DNA of 6,647 nt. Source: an uncultured Alphaproteobacteria bacterium (GTDB lineage: Bacteria > Pseudomonadota > Alphaproteobacteria > CAKMZR01). Below, piece by piece: positions 1 to 5,187 of the stretch (position 1 is its first letter; each line of letters begins with the position of its first letter). The stretch spans positions 1 to 6,647 of the forward strand of contig CAKMZR010000068.1 in NCBI GenBank assembly GCA_929200455.1, in the 5' to 3' direction. The position numbers and the translations under genes are program-made. The notes under the pieces are model-generated. The model did no database searches and was not told where the DNA came from. It was given only the letters and a program-made list of their open reading frames with translations.

Positions 1-686
1 TTCTTCACCCTATGACGTTGCACAAAACTTGCCGCATCCTCTTCCGCTTGACCCCCTATCTCCCCTATGATCACTATACCCTCCGTCTCATCATCTTCCA
101 AAAATAAATCCAAACAGTCTATGAAATTCGTGCCGTTCACGGGATCTCCTCCTATCCCCACACAACTGCTCTGACCCAAGCCCACCATCGTCGTTTGGGC
201 CACCGCCTCATAAGTCAACGTGCCCGAACGCGACACAACGCCCACCTTGCCTCGCTTGTGAATGTGACCCGGCATAATCCCTATCTTACACGCATCCGGC
301 GTAATCACTCCAGGGCAATTCGGACCCACCAAACGACTCCCGGAACCGCGCAAAACAGACTTCACACGCACCATGTCCAACACCGGAATCCCCTCCGTAA
401 TACACACAATAAGACCAACACCCGCGTCCACCGCCTCCACAATCGCATCCGCCGCATGAAGAGGCGGCACAAAAATCATACTCGCATCCACGCCCAAGGC
501 ACGATTCGCCTCCTCTACCGTATCAAATACAGGAAGACCAAGATGCTCCTTCCCCCCCTTCCCCGGCGTCACACCCCCCACAAAATTCGTACCATACGCT
601 ATAGCCTGCTCGCTGTGAAACGTTCCCTGATGTCCCGTAAATCCCTGACATATCACCCGCGTATCCTTGTCCACCAATATCGCCAT
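1..686 (-). CDS. sucD: Succinyl-CoA synthetase (ADP/GDP-forming) alpha subunit, 3' end cut by window edge
   Basis: This is the alpha subunit of succinyl-CoA synthetase, which with SucC interconverts succinyl-CoA and succinate with substrate-level NTP formation in the TCA cycle (cytoplasm). Reading from ATG at 686-684, 228 codons are visible. The start MAILVDKDTRVICQGFTGHQ matches the family N-terminus; the CoA-binding Rossmann motif GFTGHQGTFHSEQAI is at residues 15-29, followed by TPGKGG (40-45), CITEGIP (95-101), GPNCPGVI (121-128), SRSGTLTYEA (152-161), GGDPVNGTNFID (179-190) and IGEIGG (207-212). The family is about 290 residues, so roughly 60 are missing, including the GHAGA loop with the phosphorylated histidine, which should lie just left of the window. 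It is 59 bases downstream of sucC on the same strand. A good Shine-Dalgarno supports the start. No internal break is visible. Identification is near certain; completeness cannot be judged. Confidence 0.97.
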   Translation of the reverse strand, partial: MAILVDKDTRVICQGFTGHQGTFHSEQAIAYGTNFVGGVTPGKGGKEHLGLPVFDTVEEANRALGVDASMIFVPPLHAADAIVEAVDAGVGLIVCITEGIPVLDMVRVKSVLRGSGSRLVGPNCPGVITPDACKIGIMPGHIHKRGKVGVVSRSGTLTYEAVAQTTMVGLGQSSCVGIGGDPVNGTNFIDCLDLFLEDDETEGIVIIGEIGGQAEEDAASFVQRHRVK

Positions 687-690
687 GCTT

Positions 691-698
691 CTCTTCCT
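691..698 (-). promoter_or_regulatory. Shine-Dalgarno of sucD
   Basis: On the minus strand this reads AGGAAGAG, with its AGGAAG core six bases before the ATG at 686. It fixes the sucD start and shows that sucD is initiated independently rather than by overlap with sucC. Confidence 0.75.
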
Positions 699-745
699 AA
701 AACCTTTCTCTCAATCCCTCAATTCTTCTCTTCGCCTCTCAAACA

Positions 746-1942
746 TCAAGACAAAGCTTCCACCTCCGCCACAATCTTACGAGACGCATCACCCAAATCA
801 TCCGCAGAAAAAATACGAAGCCCAGAATCACGCAAAATCTTTCGACCCTTATCCACATTCGTTCCCTCAAGCCTCACCACAAGAGGGACCTCTATCTCCA
901 ACTTCGATACCGCAGCCAAAATACCTTCCGCTATAATATCACAACGCATAATGCCTCCAAAAATATTCACCAAAATTCCACGAACATCCTCGTCAGACAA
1001 AATAATCTCAAACGCCTTCGCCACGCGCTCCTTCGTCGCTCCTCCTCCCACATCCAGAAAATTCGCAGGCTCCCCACCGTAAAGCTTAATCGTGTCCATC
1101 GTCGCCATCGCCAACCCCGCTCCATTCACCATACACCCTATGCTCCCATCAAGCTTAATATAATTCAACTCCTCGTCAGACGCCTCTCGCTCCTTCGGAT
1201 TCTCTTCCTCCTCATCCCTCAACAACAACAAATCCTTATGACGTGAAAGCGCGTTGTCGTCCAAAGACACCTTCGCATCCATCGCCTTGAGGCGATTCTC
1301 CTTCGTCACCACCAACGGGTTAATCTCTACAAGACTCGCATCAATCCCCATAAAAGCCTCGTACAAGCCCTTGAGAAAAGGATACATATCCTTCGCCGCA
1401 TCTCCCTCAAGACCCAACGCAAAGACCAACTTACGCGCATGATTCGGCATAATACCCGTCGCACAATCCACGCCGCATCGGAACAAAGCAGCCGGATTCT
1501 CCGCCGCTACCTCCTCTATCGACATCCCCCCCTCCTTCGACGCTATCACCACCAGACGCGATGTCACCCTGTCCACAAGCATACTCAAATAAAATTCACG
1601 ATCCATAGAACCCAACTCCTCCACATACACCTTGCGGACCCTCTTACCCTCCAACCCCGTTTGCTTCGTCACAAGAATATTCCCAAGCATCGATGACGCC
1701 GCTTCCTTCACAGCTTCGCGCGAATGACAAAGCCTCACGCCTCCCTCTTTCCCCTCTCTCCCCTTAAAATAACCCGCTCCTCGACCCCCCGCATGAATCT
1801 GTGACTTCACCACCCATCCCGTACCCCCGAGCTTCTCTGCAGACAATTCCGCCTCTTCCACCGTCTCTGCCGGATAACCCCTCGGAACACTCACGCCAAA
1901 TCTTGCCAAAATCTCTTTTGATTGATATTCATGCAAATTCAT
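746..1942 (-). CDS. sucC: Succinyl-CoA synthetase (ADP/GDP-forming) beta subunit
   Basis: This is the beta subunit of succinyl-CoA synthetase, which carries the nucleotide-binding ATP-grasp domain and the succinate site and pairs with SucD. It is 398 residues; E. coli SucC is 388. It begins MNLHEYQSKEILARFGV. Compared with E. coli from memory, the ATP-grasp lysine is K46 in WVVKSQ, the glycine loop is GGRG (52-55), the Mg2+ ligands are N208 (VEINPL) and D222 (MDAK), N273 sits in GCMVNGAGLA, and the substrate loop is FGGIMRCD (328-335). EPANFLDVGGGATKERV (291-307) and RLEGTNVDKG (357-366) are intact. A nine-residue insertion after GGRG (about 56-68) resembles that in alphaproteobacterial SucC. 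The residue after GGRG is A56, where lysine is usual. The gene starts a sucCD unit transcribed away from the plus-strand operon. Its coding strand is G-rich, opposite to the neighbouring operon. Confidence 0.98.
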   Translation of the reverse strand: MNLHEYQSKEILARFGVSVPRGYPAETVEEAELSAEKLGGTGWVVKSQIHAGGRGAGYFKGREGKEGGVRLCHSREAVKEAASSMLGNILVTKQTGLEGKRVRKVYVEELGSMDREFYLSMLVDRVTSRLVVIASKEGGMSIEEVAAENPAALFRCGVDCATGIMPNHARKLVFALGLEGDAAKDMYPFLKGLYEAFMGIDASLVEINPLVVTKENRLKAMDAKVSLDDNALSRHKDLLLLRDEEEENPKEREASDEELNYIKLDGSIGCMVNGAGLAMATMDTIKLYGGEPANFLDVGGGATKERVAKAFEIILSDEDVRGILVNIFGGIMRCDIIAEGILAAVSKLEIEVPLVVRLEGTNVDKGRKILRDSGLRIFSADDLGDASRKIVAEVEALS

Positions 1943-1945
1943 TCG

Positions 1946-1959
1946 CCTTCATGTCCCTT
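1946..1959 (-). promoter_or_regulatory. Shine-Dalgarno region of sucC
   Basis: On the minus strand two purine cores precede the ATG at 1942: AAGGG (1959-1955, 12 bases away) and GAAGG (1950-1946, 3 bases away). Neither has ideal spacing, but the start is fixed by the family-typical N-terminus MNLHEYQ. An overlapping out-of-frame ATG lies 10 bases upstream and is ignored. Confidence 0.5.
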
Positions 1960-2014
1960 CTTCTTATCAAATCATCATACCCTCCCTCTAAAACACCCCC
2001 CCGCCTCAACCTCG

Positions 2015-2042
2015 CGTATACTAACACAGTTTCTTTTCCCAA
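2015..2042 (-). promoter_or_regulatory. Candidate sigma70-type promoter for sucCD
   Basis: On the minus strand TTGGGA (2042-2037, four of six to TTGACA) is followed after 16 bases by TATACG (2020-2015, four of six to TATAAT). Initiation near 2008 would give sucC a leader of about 65 bases. The match is moderate, so this is a suggestion only. Confidence 0.35.
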
Positions 2043-2085
2043 AATAGACCCGCTCCCGTAATCTCACGACTTTTTATCTTCTCCC

Positions 2086-2113
2086 TTTTTTCTTGCTCAA
2101 AAATCATCATAAT
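2086..2113 (+). promoter_or_regulatory. Weak candidate promoter for the mlaD-ccmB operon
   Basis: CATAAT at 2108-2113 matches TATAAT at five of six positions. Sixteen bases upstream there is only a T-run (2086-2091), a poor -35. TTGCTC at 2093-2098 is a better -35 but only nine bases away. Start of transcription near 2120 would give a leader of about 30 bases. Support is thin. Confidence 0.22.
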
Positions 2114-2148
2114 AGAACCACACCCTTTTCACAATTTCTATCCTCGTC

Positions 2149-2676
2149 ATGAACGCTCCTCTCTCCTCCTCATCCTTCCCCAAACTTATCGTCGGCTGCC
2201 TCTTCGTCTTGCTCACAGGATTCATCATCAGCTCCAGCCTTCCCTCAGACAAAAAAGCACAATCCAAGCACTTCATCCTCTACGCCACCTTCAAAGCCGT
2301 CAACGGAATCAAAAAAGGCACCACCGTCCAACTCGCCGGAATGCCTATAGGATATGTCTACCAAATCTCCTTCGCCGATGAATCAAAACAATCCGCTTTG
2401 CTCACCCTACACCTCACCCACCCCTCACTCTTGGAAAATAAACTCCTCCTCCCAGATGACAGCAGCATCCGTATCGTCTCTCCAGGGCTTTTCTCCAATA
2501 AAACACTCCTCATCGAACCCGGGGGCGGATTCGATAACCTCCAACATAAAGACCACATCTCCTTCACCCAAGGTTCTCTCGTCCTTGAAGACCTCTTAAA
2601 ATATATCTCACCACCCGAAGACACCTCTCCACTTCAAAACAACCCACCGCAAAATCAAGAAGGCCTCCTCCCATGA
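2149..2676 (+). CDS. MlaD-family MCE-domain protein, copy 1 (phospholipid transport)
   Basis: This is an inner-membrane-anchored periplasmic MCE protein of the MlaD type. In the Mla system MlaD forms a hexameric ring that binds phospholipid above the MlaFE ABC transporter. The protein has 175 residues: one N-terminal membrane anchor (about 12-30, KLIVGCLFVLLTGFIISSS), then an MCE domain (about 42-125) with LYATFKAVNGIKKGTTV, the diagnostic AGMPIGYVYQISF (63-75), LPDDSSIRIV (101-110) and GLFSNKTLLIEPGGG (113-127), and the MlaD-type LVLEDLL (144-150) before a Pro/Gln/Asn-rich tail. It is close in length to E. coli MlaD (183). It heads a five-gene operon and overlaps copy 2 by ATGA. No Shine-Dalgarno is visible before ATG 2149; the downstream anchor supports this start. 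It is the more divergent of the two copies. No mlaE, mlaF, mlaC or mlaB is in the window. Confidence 0.88.
   Translation: MNAPLSSSSFPKLIVGCLFVLLTGFIISSSLPSDKKAQSKHFILYATFKAVNGIKKGTTVQLAGMPIGYVYQISFADESKQSALLTLHLTHPSLLENKLLLPDDSSIRIVSPGLFSNKTLLIEPGGGFDNLQHKDHISFTQGSLVLEDLLKYISPPEDTSPLQNNPPQNQEGLLP
2657..2663 (+). promoter_or_regulatory. Shine-Dalgarno of second mlaD-like gene
   Basis: AAGAAGG ends nine bases before ATG 2673 and lies within the end of the first mlaD-like gene. It is the only clear Shine-Dalgarno in this five-gene operon. Confidence 0.55.
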
Positions 2677-3128
2677 TCGAACGATTCTTAGAAATATTTA
2701 TCGGCTCTTTTGTCGTCGTCATCGCCATCCTCTTCCTCACTTTCTCCCTTGGCAGCAGAAATGACCTCGCAAACAAAGACTCCTACAGACTCTCTGCTCG
2801 CTACAACAACATCGGCGAACTCAAAAAAGGCGACAACATAAAAATCTCAGGTGTCCCCATCGGACAAGTCTACAAAATCTCCCTCGACGAAAAAAATTAT
2901 GAAGCCATCGCAACCTTCCTCATCGATTCTTCCGTTCAGCTCCCCATCGACTCAACCGCCCAAATCTTACTCGGAGGAATCTTCGGAAATACCGAAGTCC
3001 GAATCATACCGGGAAAAAATACCCAAACCCTCGAACCCCACGCCGAAATCACCAACACCACCGACGCCATAAACCTTGAAGACCTCATCGGCGAATTCAT
3101 CTATAACTCCACCGAATCCTCACCATGA
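2673..3128 (+). CDS. mlaD: MlaD-family MCE-domain protein, copy 2 (phospholipid transport)
   Basis: This is a second MlaD-type MCE protein, 151 residues, in tandem with copy 1. It has an N-terminal membrane anchor (about 8-26, IFIGSFVVVIAILFLTFSL) and an MCE domain (about 38-115) with LSARYNNIGELKKGDNIKIS, GVPIGQVYKISLD (60-72), LPIDSTAQI (90-98) and GGIFGNTEVRIIPG (101-114). Its end, INLEDLIGEFIYNS (133-146), closely resembles the MVLEDLIGQFLYGS end of E. coli MlaD as I remember it, so this copy is the better candidate for the canonical MlaD. It lacks the long E. coli tail. Shared landmarks with copy 1 (KKG, G-PIG-VY-IS, LP-DS, G-F-N, LEDL) indicate paralogy. The start is the ATGA overlap with copy 1 plus a Shine-Dalgarno; the stop overlaps the next start by ATGA. 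The two copies could be assembled as a mixed ring or be separately used; the sequence cannot tell. Confidence 0.92.
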   Translation: MIERFLEIFIGSFVVVIAILFLTFSLGSRNDLANKDSYRLSARYNNIGELKKGDNIKISGVPIGQVYKISLDEKNYEAIATFLIDSSVQLPIDSTAQILLGGIFGNTEVRIIPGKNTQTLEPHAEITNTTDAINLEDLIGEFIYNSTESSP

Positions 3129-3535
3129 ACAGCACATCTCCCCTCACATCTTTCTCCCTTCTCCTCATCCTCTCAATACTCACCATACCCAACGTCTCTT
3201 TCGCCCAAACCCTACCCCAGAACTTCGCACACATCGGATTCCTCAACAAAATTACCGGGAGATTTCATGACAAAGTCGTCCCCATCCTCACCACCGTCTC
3301 CTTTGAAACGCTCCTCATTCGCGTAGAAACATGCTATCGCTCAAATCCAGGCGAAAAAAATGAATCCGTCGCCTTCTTCCACATCAGCGACACAATCACA
3401 CACCGATCCACAGAAAACCTATTCACAGGGTGGATGTTCGCCTCCACCCCCTCCCTCTCCTCCCTCGAACACGGTTCCTACGATGTTTGGCTCCTCGAAT
3501 GTCTCCGAGACCCCCCCGCCAAAACTTCGCCATGA
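3125..3535 (+). CDS. DUF2155-family secreted periplasmic protein, function unknown
   Basis: This is a 136-residue secreted protein of the DUF2155 family, which I know from Alphaproteobacteria, where it commonly lies near mlaD; its biochemical role is unknown. It has a Sec signal peptide: polar N-terminus, hydrophobic core SLLLILSILTI (11-21), and VSFA-Q, giving likely cleavage after A27. The mature part has the family features IGFLNKITGRF (37-47), ETLLIRVETCY (61-71), VAFFHIS (82-88), and the diagnostic LFTGWMFASTPSLSSLEHGSYDVWLLEC, given here as LFTGWMFASTPSL (99-111) and LEHGSYDVWLLEC (114-126). C70 and C126 are the only cysteines and are likely a disulfide (inference). Both ends overlap neighbours by ATGA, linking it translationally to mlaD copy 2 and ccmA. 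No Shine-Dalgarno is visible. The position suggests an envelope role alongside the MCE proteins. Confidence 0.9.
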   Translation: MNSTSPLTSFSLLLILSILTIPNVSFAQTLPQNFAHIGFLNKITGRFHDKVVPILTTVSFETLLIRVETCYRSNPGEKNESVAFFHISDTITHRSTENLFTGWMFASTPSLSSLEHGSYDVWLLECLRDPPAKTSP

Positions 3536-4257
3536 CCACCCCCCTAAACCCCCACATCTTCCTCGCCCAACAACTCGTCATATCTCGAGGAACAAAACCC
3601 GTCACTCCGCCCCTGTCCTTCTCCATAAACCCCCACTCCTCATGCCTCATCCAAGGGCCCAATGGCAGCGGAAAAACTTCCGTCCTCCTCGCCCTTGCCG
3701 CCTTCCTGCCCCTCTCCTCAGGAACCCTCGCCTTCCACTCCGATATCCTCTCCTTCTCACGAAAAATCTCAACCCTCCATGAAGAAAAAATAGACAGCCT
3801 CATCCTACACGGCTTCCACAGCCTCATAGCCTTCCTCCCCGCAGAAACGCCTTTCCAACCCCACCTCTCACCCCTTGAGGACCTCTCCTTATGGCACGCC
3901 CTCGCCCTTCACGAACATAGCCACCACATCCACCAACCCCTCGCATCCTCTCCCCTCGAAGCCCTCGAAATCCTCAAAATCGACACCCTAAAACATAAAA
4001 AAACCAGCGAACTCTCCTCAGGGCAAAAACAGCGACTCGCCCTTGCCCGACTCCTCCTAAAACCCGCACAACTGTGGCTCCTCGACGAACCCTTCCACCA
4101 CCTCGACAACCACGGAACCTCCATCCTTCTCTCTCTCTTCTCCCTCTTCATCAAAAACAAAGGAACCCTCATCTATACAGACCCCCTCACAGGCCCCCGC
4201 CCTTCCAACGCCTCAACCCACCATCACGTCATCTCTCTCCCGCCGCCAAGCTCATGA
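3532..4257 (+). CDS. ccmA: Heme exporter ATP-binding protein CcmA (cytochrome c maturation), divergent
   Basis: This is an ABC-transporter nucleotide-binding subunit, assigned as CcmA because CcmB follows directly. CcmAB with CcmCD drives release of heme-loaded CcmE in cytochrome c maturation at the inner membrane. It has 241 residues, longer than the usual 200-215. Motifs: Walker A GPNGSGKTS (42-50), signature LSSGQKQR (161-168), Walker B LWLLDEP with catalytic E186 (181-187), and D-loop HLD (190-192). Two features are odd. The switch (H-loop) region LIYTDPL (213-219) has no histidine where CcmA normally has TH, and the Q-loop region FLPAETPF (101-108) lacks the usual GH. The C-terminal part is His/Ser/Pro-rich, partly from base composition. 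The start ATG 3532 overlaps the DUF2155 stop by ATGA; an in-frame ATG at 3430 lies inside DUF2155 and adds an unlike-family 34 residues, so it is rejected. Another ABC family cannot be fully excluded for the ATPase alone. Confidence 0.87.
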   Translation: MTTPLNPHIFLAQQLVISRGTKPVTPPLSFSINPHSSCLIQGPNGSGKTSVLLALAAFLPLSSGTLAFHSDILSFSRKISTLHEEKIDSLILHGFHSLIAFLPAETPFQPHLSPLEDLSLWHALALHEHSHHIHQPLASSPLEALEILKIDTLKHKKTSELSSGQKQRLALARLLLKPAQLWLLDEPFHHLDNHGTSILLSLFSLFIKNKGTLIYTDPLTGPRPSNASTHHHVISLPPPSS

Positions 4258-4919
4258 AAACCCTTTTTCTTGCCAAAATCCTCTTCCTCGCCTTCTCGCG
4301 TGAAACCCTACAAAAACCCCTCTCACTCCTCCTCCCCCCCCTCTTCCTCCTCATCACCTCCTTCACCTTCGCCCTCGCACTCCGCAATATTCCAGACAGT
4401 CTACCCCACATCCTCCCCGCCGTCCTCATCGTCTCCTCGCTCCTCGCCATCCTCCTTTCCGCCGATGACCTCTTCAATCCCCTCATCTCTTCTCACACCC
4501 TCACCCTCCTCATACTCCAACCCTCAAGCCTCTCCCTCGCCATCACCATGCGAATCATCTCCCATTGGACACTCCGAATCCTTCCCACCATCATCCTCAC
4601 ACCCCTCATCGCACTCTTCTTCCTCTCCGATATTTCCGAATCACCCCTCCTCATACCCGCCCTCATCGCCAACTCCCTCAGCATCACCCTCCTCACAGCC
4701 TTCATCTCCGCTCTCACCATCGGACTCCCCTCCTTCGCCTTCCTCGCCACCCTCCTCATACTTCCCCTTTCCACACCCCTCCTCATCTTTACACTCCTTG
4801 CCGCTTCCCCAACACCCTCCGCGTTCCCCGCTTTCCTCTCCCTACTCGCATCCGCTCCCCTCCTCCTACTCCTCAATTCCCTCTTCTCCCCATCCCTTCT
4901 ACGAATCTCCCTCTCCTAA
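4254..4919 (+). CDS. ccmB: Heme exporter membrane subunit CcmB (cytochrome c maturation)
   Basis: This is the integral inner-membrane subunit of the CcmAB complex of cytochrome c maturation. It has 221 residues, the usual CcmB length, with about six hydrophobic segments: roughly 24-43, 50-70, 105-125, 131-155, 156-184 and 190-212. The family core is clear: ADDLFNPLISSHTLTLLILQP (70-90), then SLAITMRIISHWTLRILP (94-111) and TPLIALFFL (116-124), which align with E. coli LDRLF...GSLEQLMLLPLPL...AKVMAHWMVTGLP...SPLVAMLLG as remembered. The common Glu in GSLEQL is Leu here (TLTLLIL). The protein is extremely Leu/Ser/Pro-rich, and its coding strand is almost free of G in places. The start ATG 4254 overlaps the ccmA stop by ATGA. 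It is the last gene of the operon; ccmC and ccmD, which often follow, are absent. No stem-loop terminator follows. Confidence 0.93.
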   Translation: MKTLFLAKILFLAFSRETLQKPLSLLLPPLFLLITSFTFALALRNIPDSLPHILPAVLIVSSLLAILLSADDLFNPLISSHTLTLLILQPSSLSLAITMRIISHWTLRILPTIILTPLIALFFLSDISESPLLIPALIANSLSITLLTAFISALTIGLPSFAFLATLLILPLSTPLLIFTLLAASPTPSAFPAFLSLLASAPLLLLLNSLFSPSLLRISLS

Positions 4920-4930
4920 CCTCTTCTCAC

Positions 4931-4959
4931 TTGCCCCCTTCTCCTTTTTCATCTACTAT
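4931..4959 (+). promoter_or_regulatory. Candidate sigma70-type promoter for the degenerate-EAL gene
   Basis: TTGCCC (4931-4936, four of six to TTGACA) and TACTAT (4954-4959, four of six to TATAAT) are separated by the optimal 17 bases. Transcription would begin near 4966, just after the ccmB stop and just before the G-rich leader, making the last gene its own unit. Confidence 0.5.
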
Positions 4960-5187
4960 ACAAGCCATAGGGAGATAGAAAGGGCGTGGCAAGGCATACT
5001 CTAGAGAAGTGTCAACATGAGAGGCTCACCAAACAAGCTTCTCCCTCAGAGGCACACAATCCTCAGAACCACACCATGGGCAAAAATCTCTTGGTTCTTC
5101 CTCTCGCGTACGCCTACCCCGCCAGGCCCTTTTGACTCTTTTCCTCAAACCGCACTTCTTCAACCCTTCAAACGAGGTCCCTCTTCC
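4960..5187 (+). other. G-rich leader / intergenic stretch before the degenerate-EAL gene
   Basis: About 228 bases lie between the promoter and the preferred start at 5188. The first part (about 4965-5035) is the only stretch I found where G exceeds C on the plus strand: by hand count 17 G and 13 C in 4981-5040, against 2 G and 36 C in 4321-4380. It contains the palindrome CTCTAGAG (5000-5007) and a weak 5-base GCCAT/GTGGC pairing (4964-4968 with 4986-4990), but no convincing riboswitch, tRNA or terminator. The reading frame open from 5017 has unlike-neighbour codon use and looks non-coding. It could be a long 5' UTR or a small RNA. Confidence 0.4.
5174..5177 (+). promoter_or_regulatory. Putative Shine-Dalgarno favouring the 5188 start
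   Basis: GAGG lies ten bases before ATG 5188. It is modest, but it is the best ribosome-binding signal near a start whose product begins like the related proteins I recall. The alternative ATG 5017 has only AGAGAAG six bases upstream. Confidence 0.4.

Larger units (their letters stand above)
1943..2148. other. Divergent intergenic region between sucC and the mlaD-ccmB operon
   Basis: This 206-bp gap separates divergently transcribed units and must hold both promoters, unless either is read from further away. It contains no convincing gene, no inverted repeat of terminator type and no clear palindromic operator. Candidate promoters are listed separately. Confidence 0.7.

Noticed and set aside
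195..1082. Plus-strand open frame of 295 codons
   Set aside because: It is antisense to sucD and sucC, which match well-known families along their length. Its product is Arg/His/Thr-rich with no recognisable domain; long shadow frames are expected because G-poor DNA has few TAG and TGA stops.
3430..3531. Upstream start for ccmA
   Set aside because: It overlaps the conserved end of DUF2155 and adds sequence not found in CcmA proteins.
4074..4253. Upstream in-frame extension of ccmB
   Set aside because: It lies inside ccmA, over the Walker B region, and gives a Pro/Arg-rich segment unlike CcmB; the ATGA start at 4254 yields a normal-length protein.
4270..5004. Plus-strand open frame of 244 codons overlapping ccmB
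   Set aside because: It is a Ser/Pro-only translation of the same C/T-rich DNA in another frame; the CcmB frame has clear family motifs.
5010..5015. Perfect TTGACA on the minus strand
   Set aside because: No -10-like hexamer occurs 16-18 bases downstream, and it would only transcribe antisense to ccmB.
4986..5135. Small frame from GTG 4986 (49 residues), with inner ATG 5076 giving MGKNLLVLPLAYAYPARPF
   Set aside because: AAAGGG precedes the GTG closely, but there is no proper ribosome site at the ATG and no recognisable peptide family. It would become interesting only if conserved in relatives.
5017..5187. 57-residue N-terminal extension of the degenerate-EAL protein
   Set aside because: Codon use is unlike the rest of the gene, composition looks non-coding, and the start at 5188 has a GAGG and a family-like N-terminus. 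Not fully excluded.
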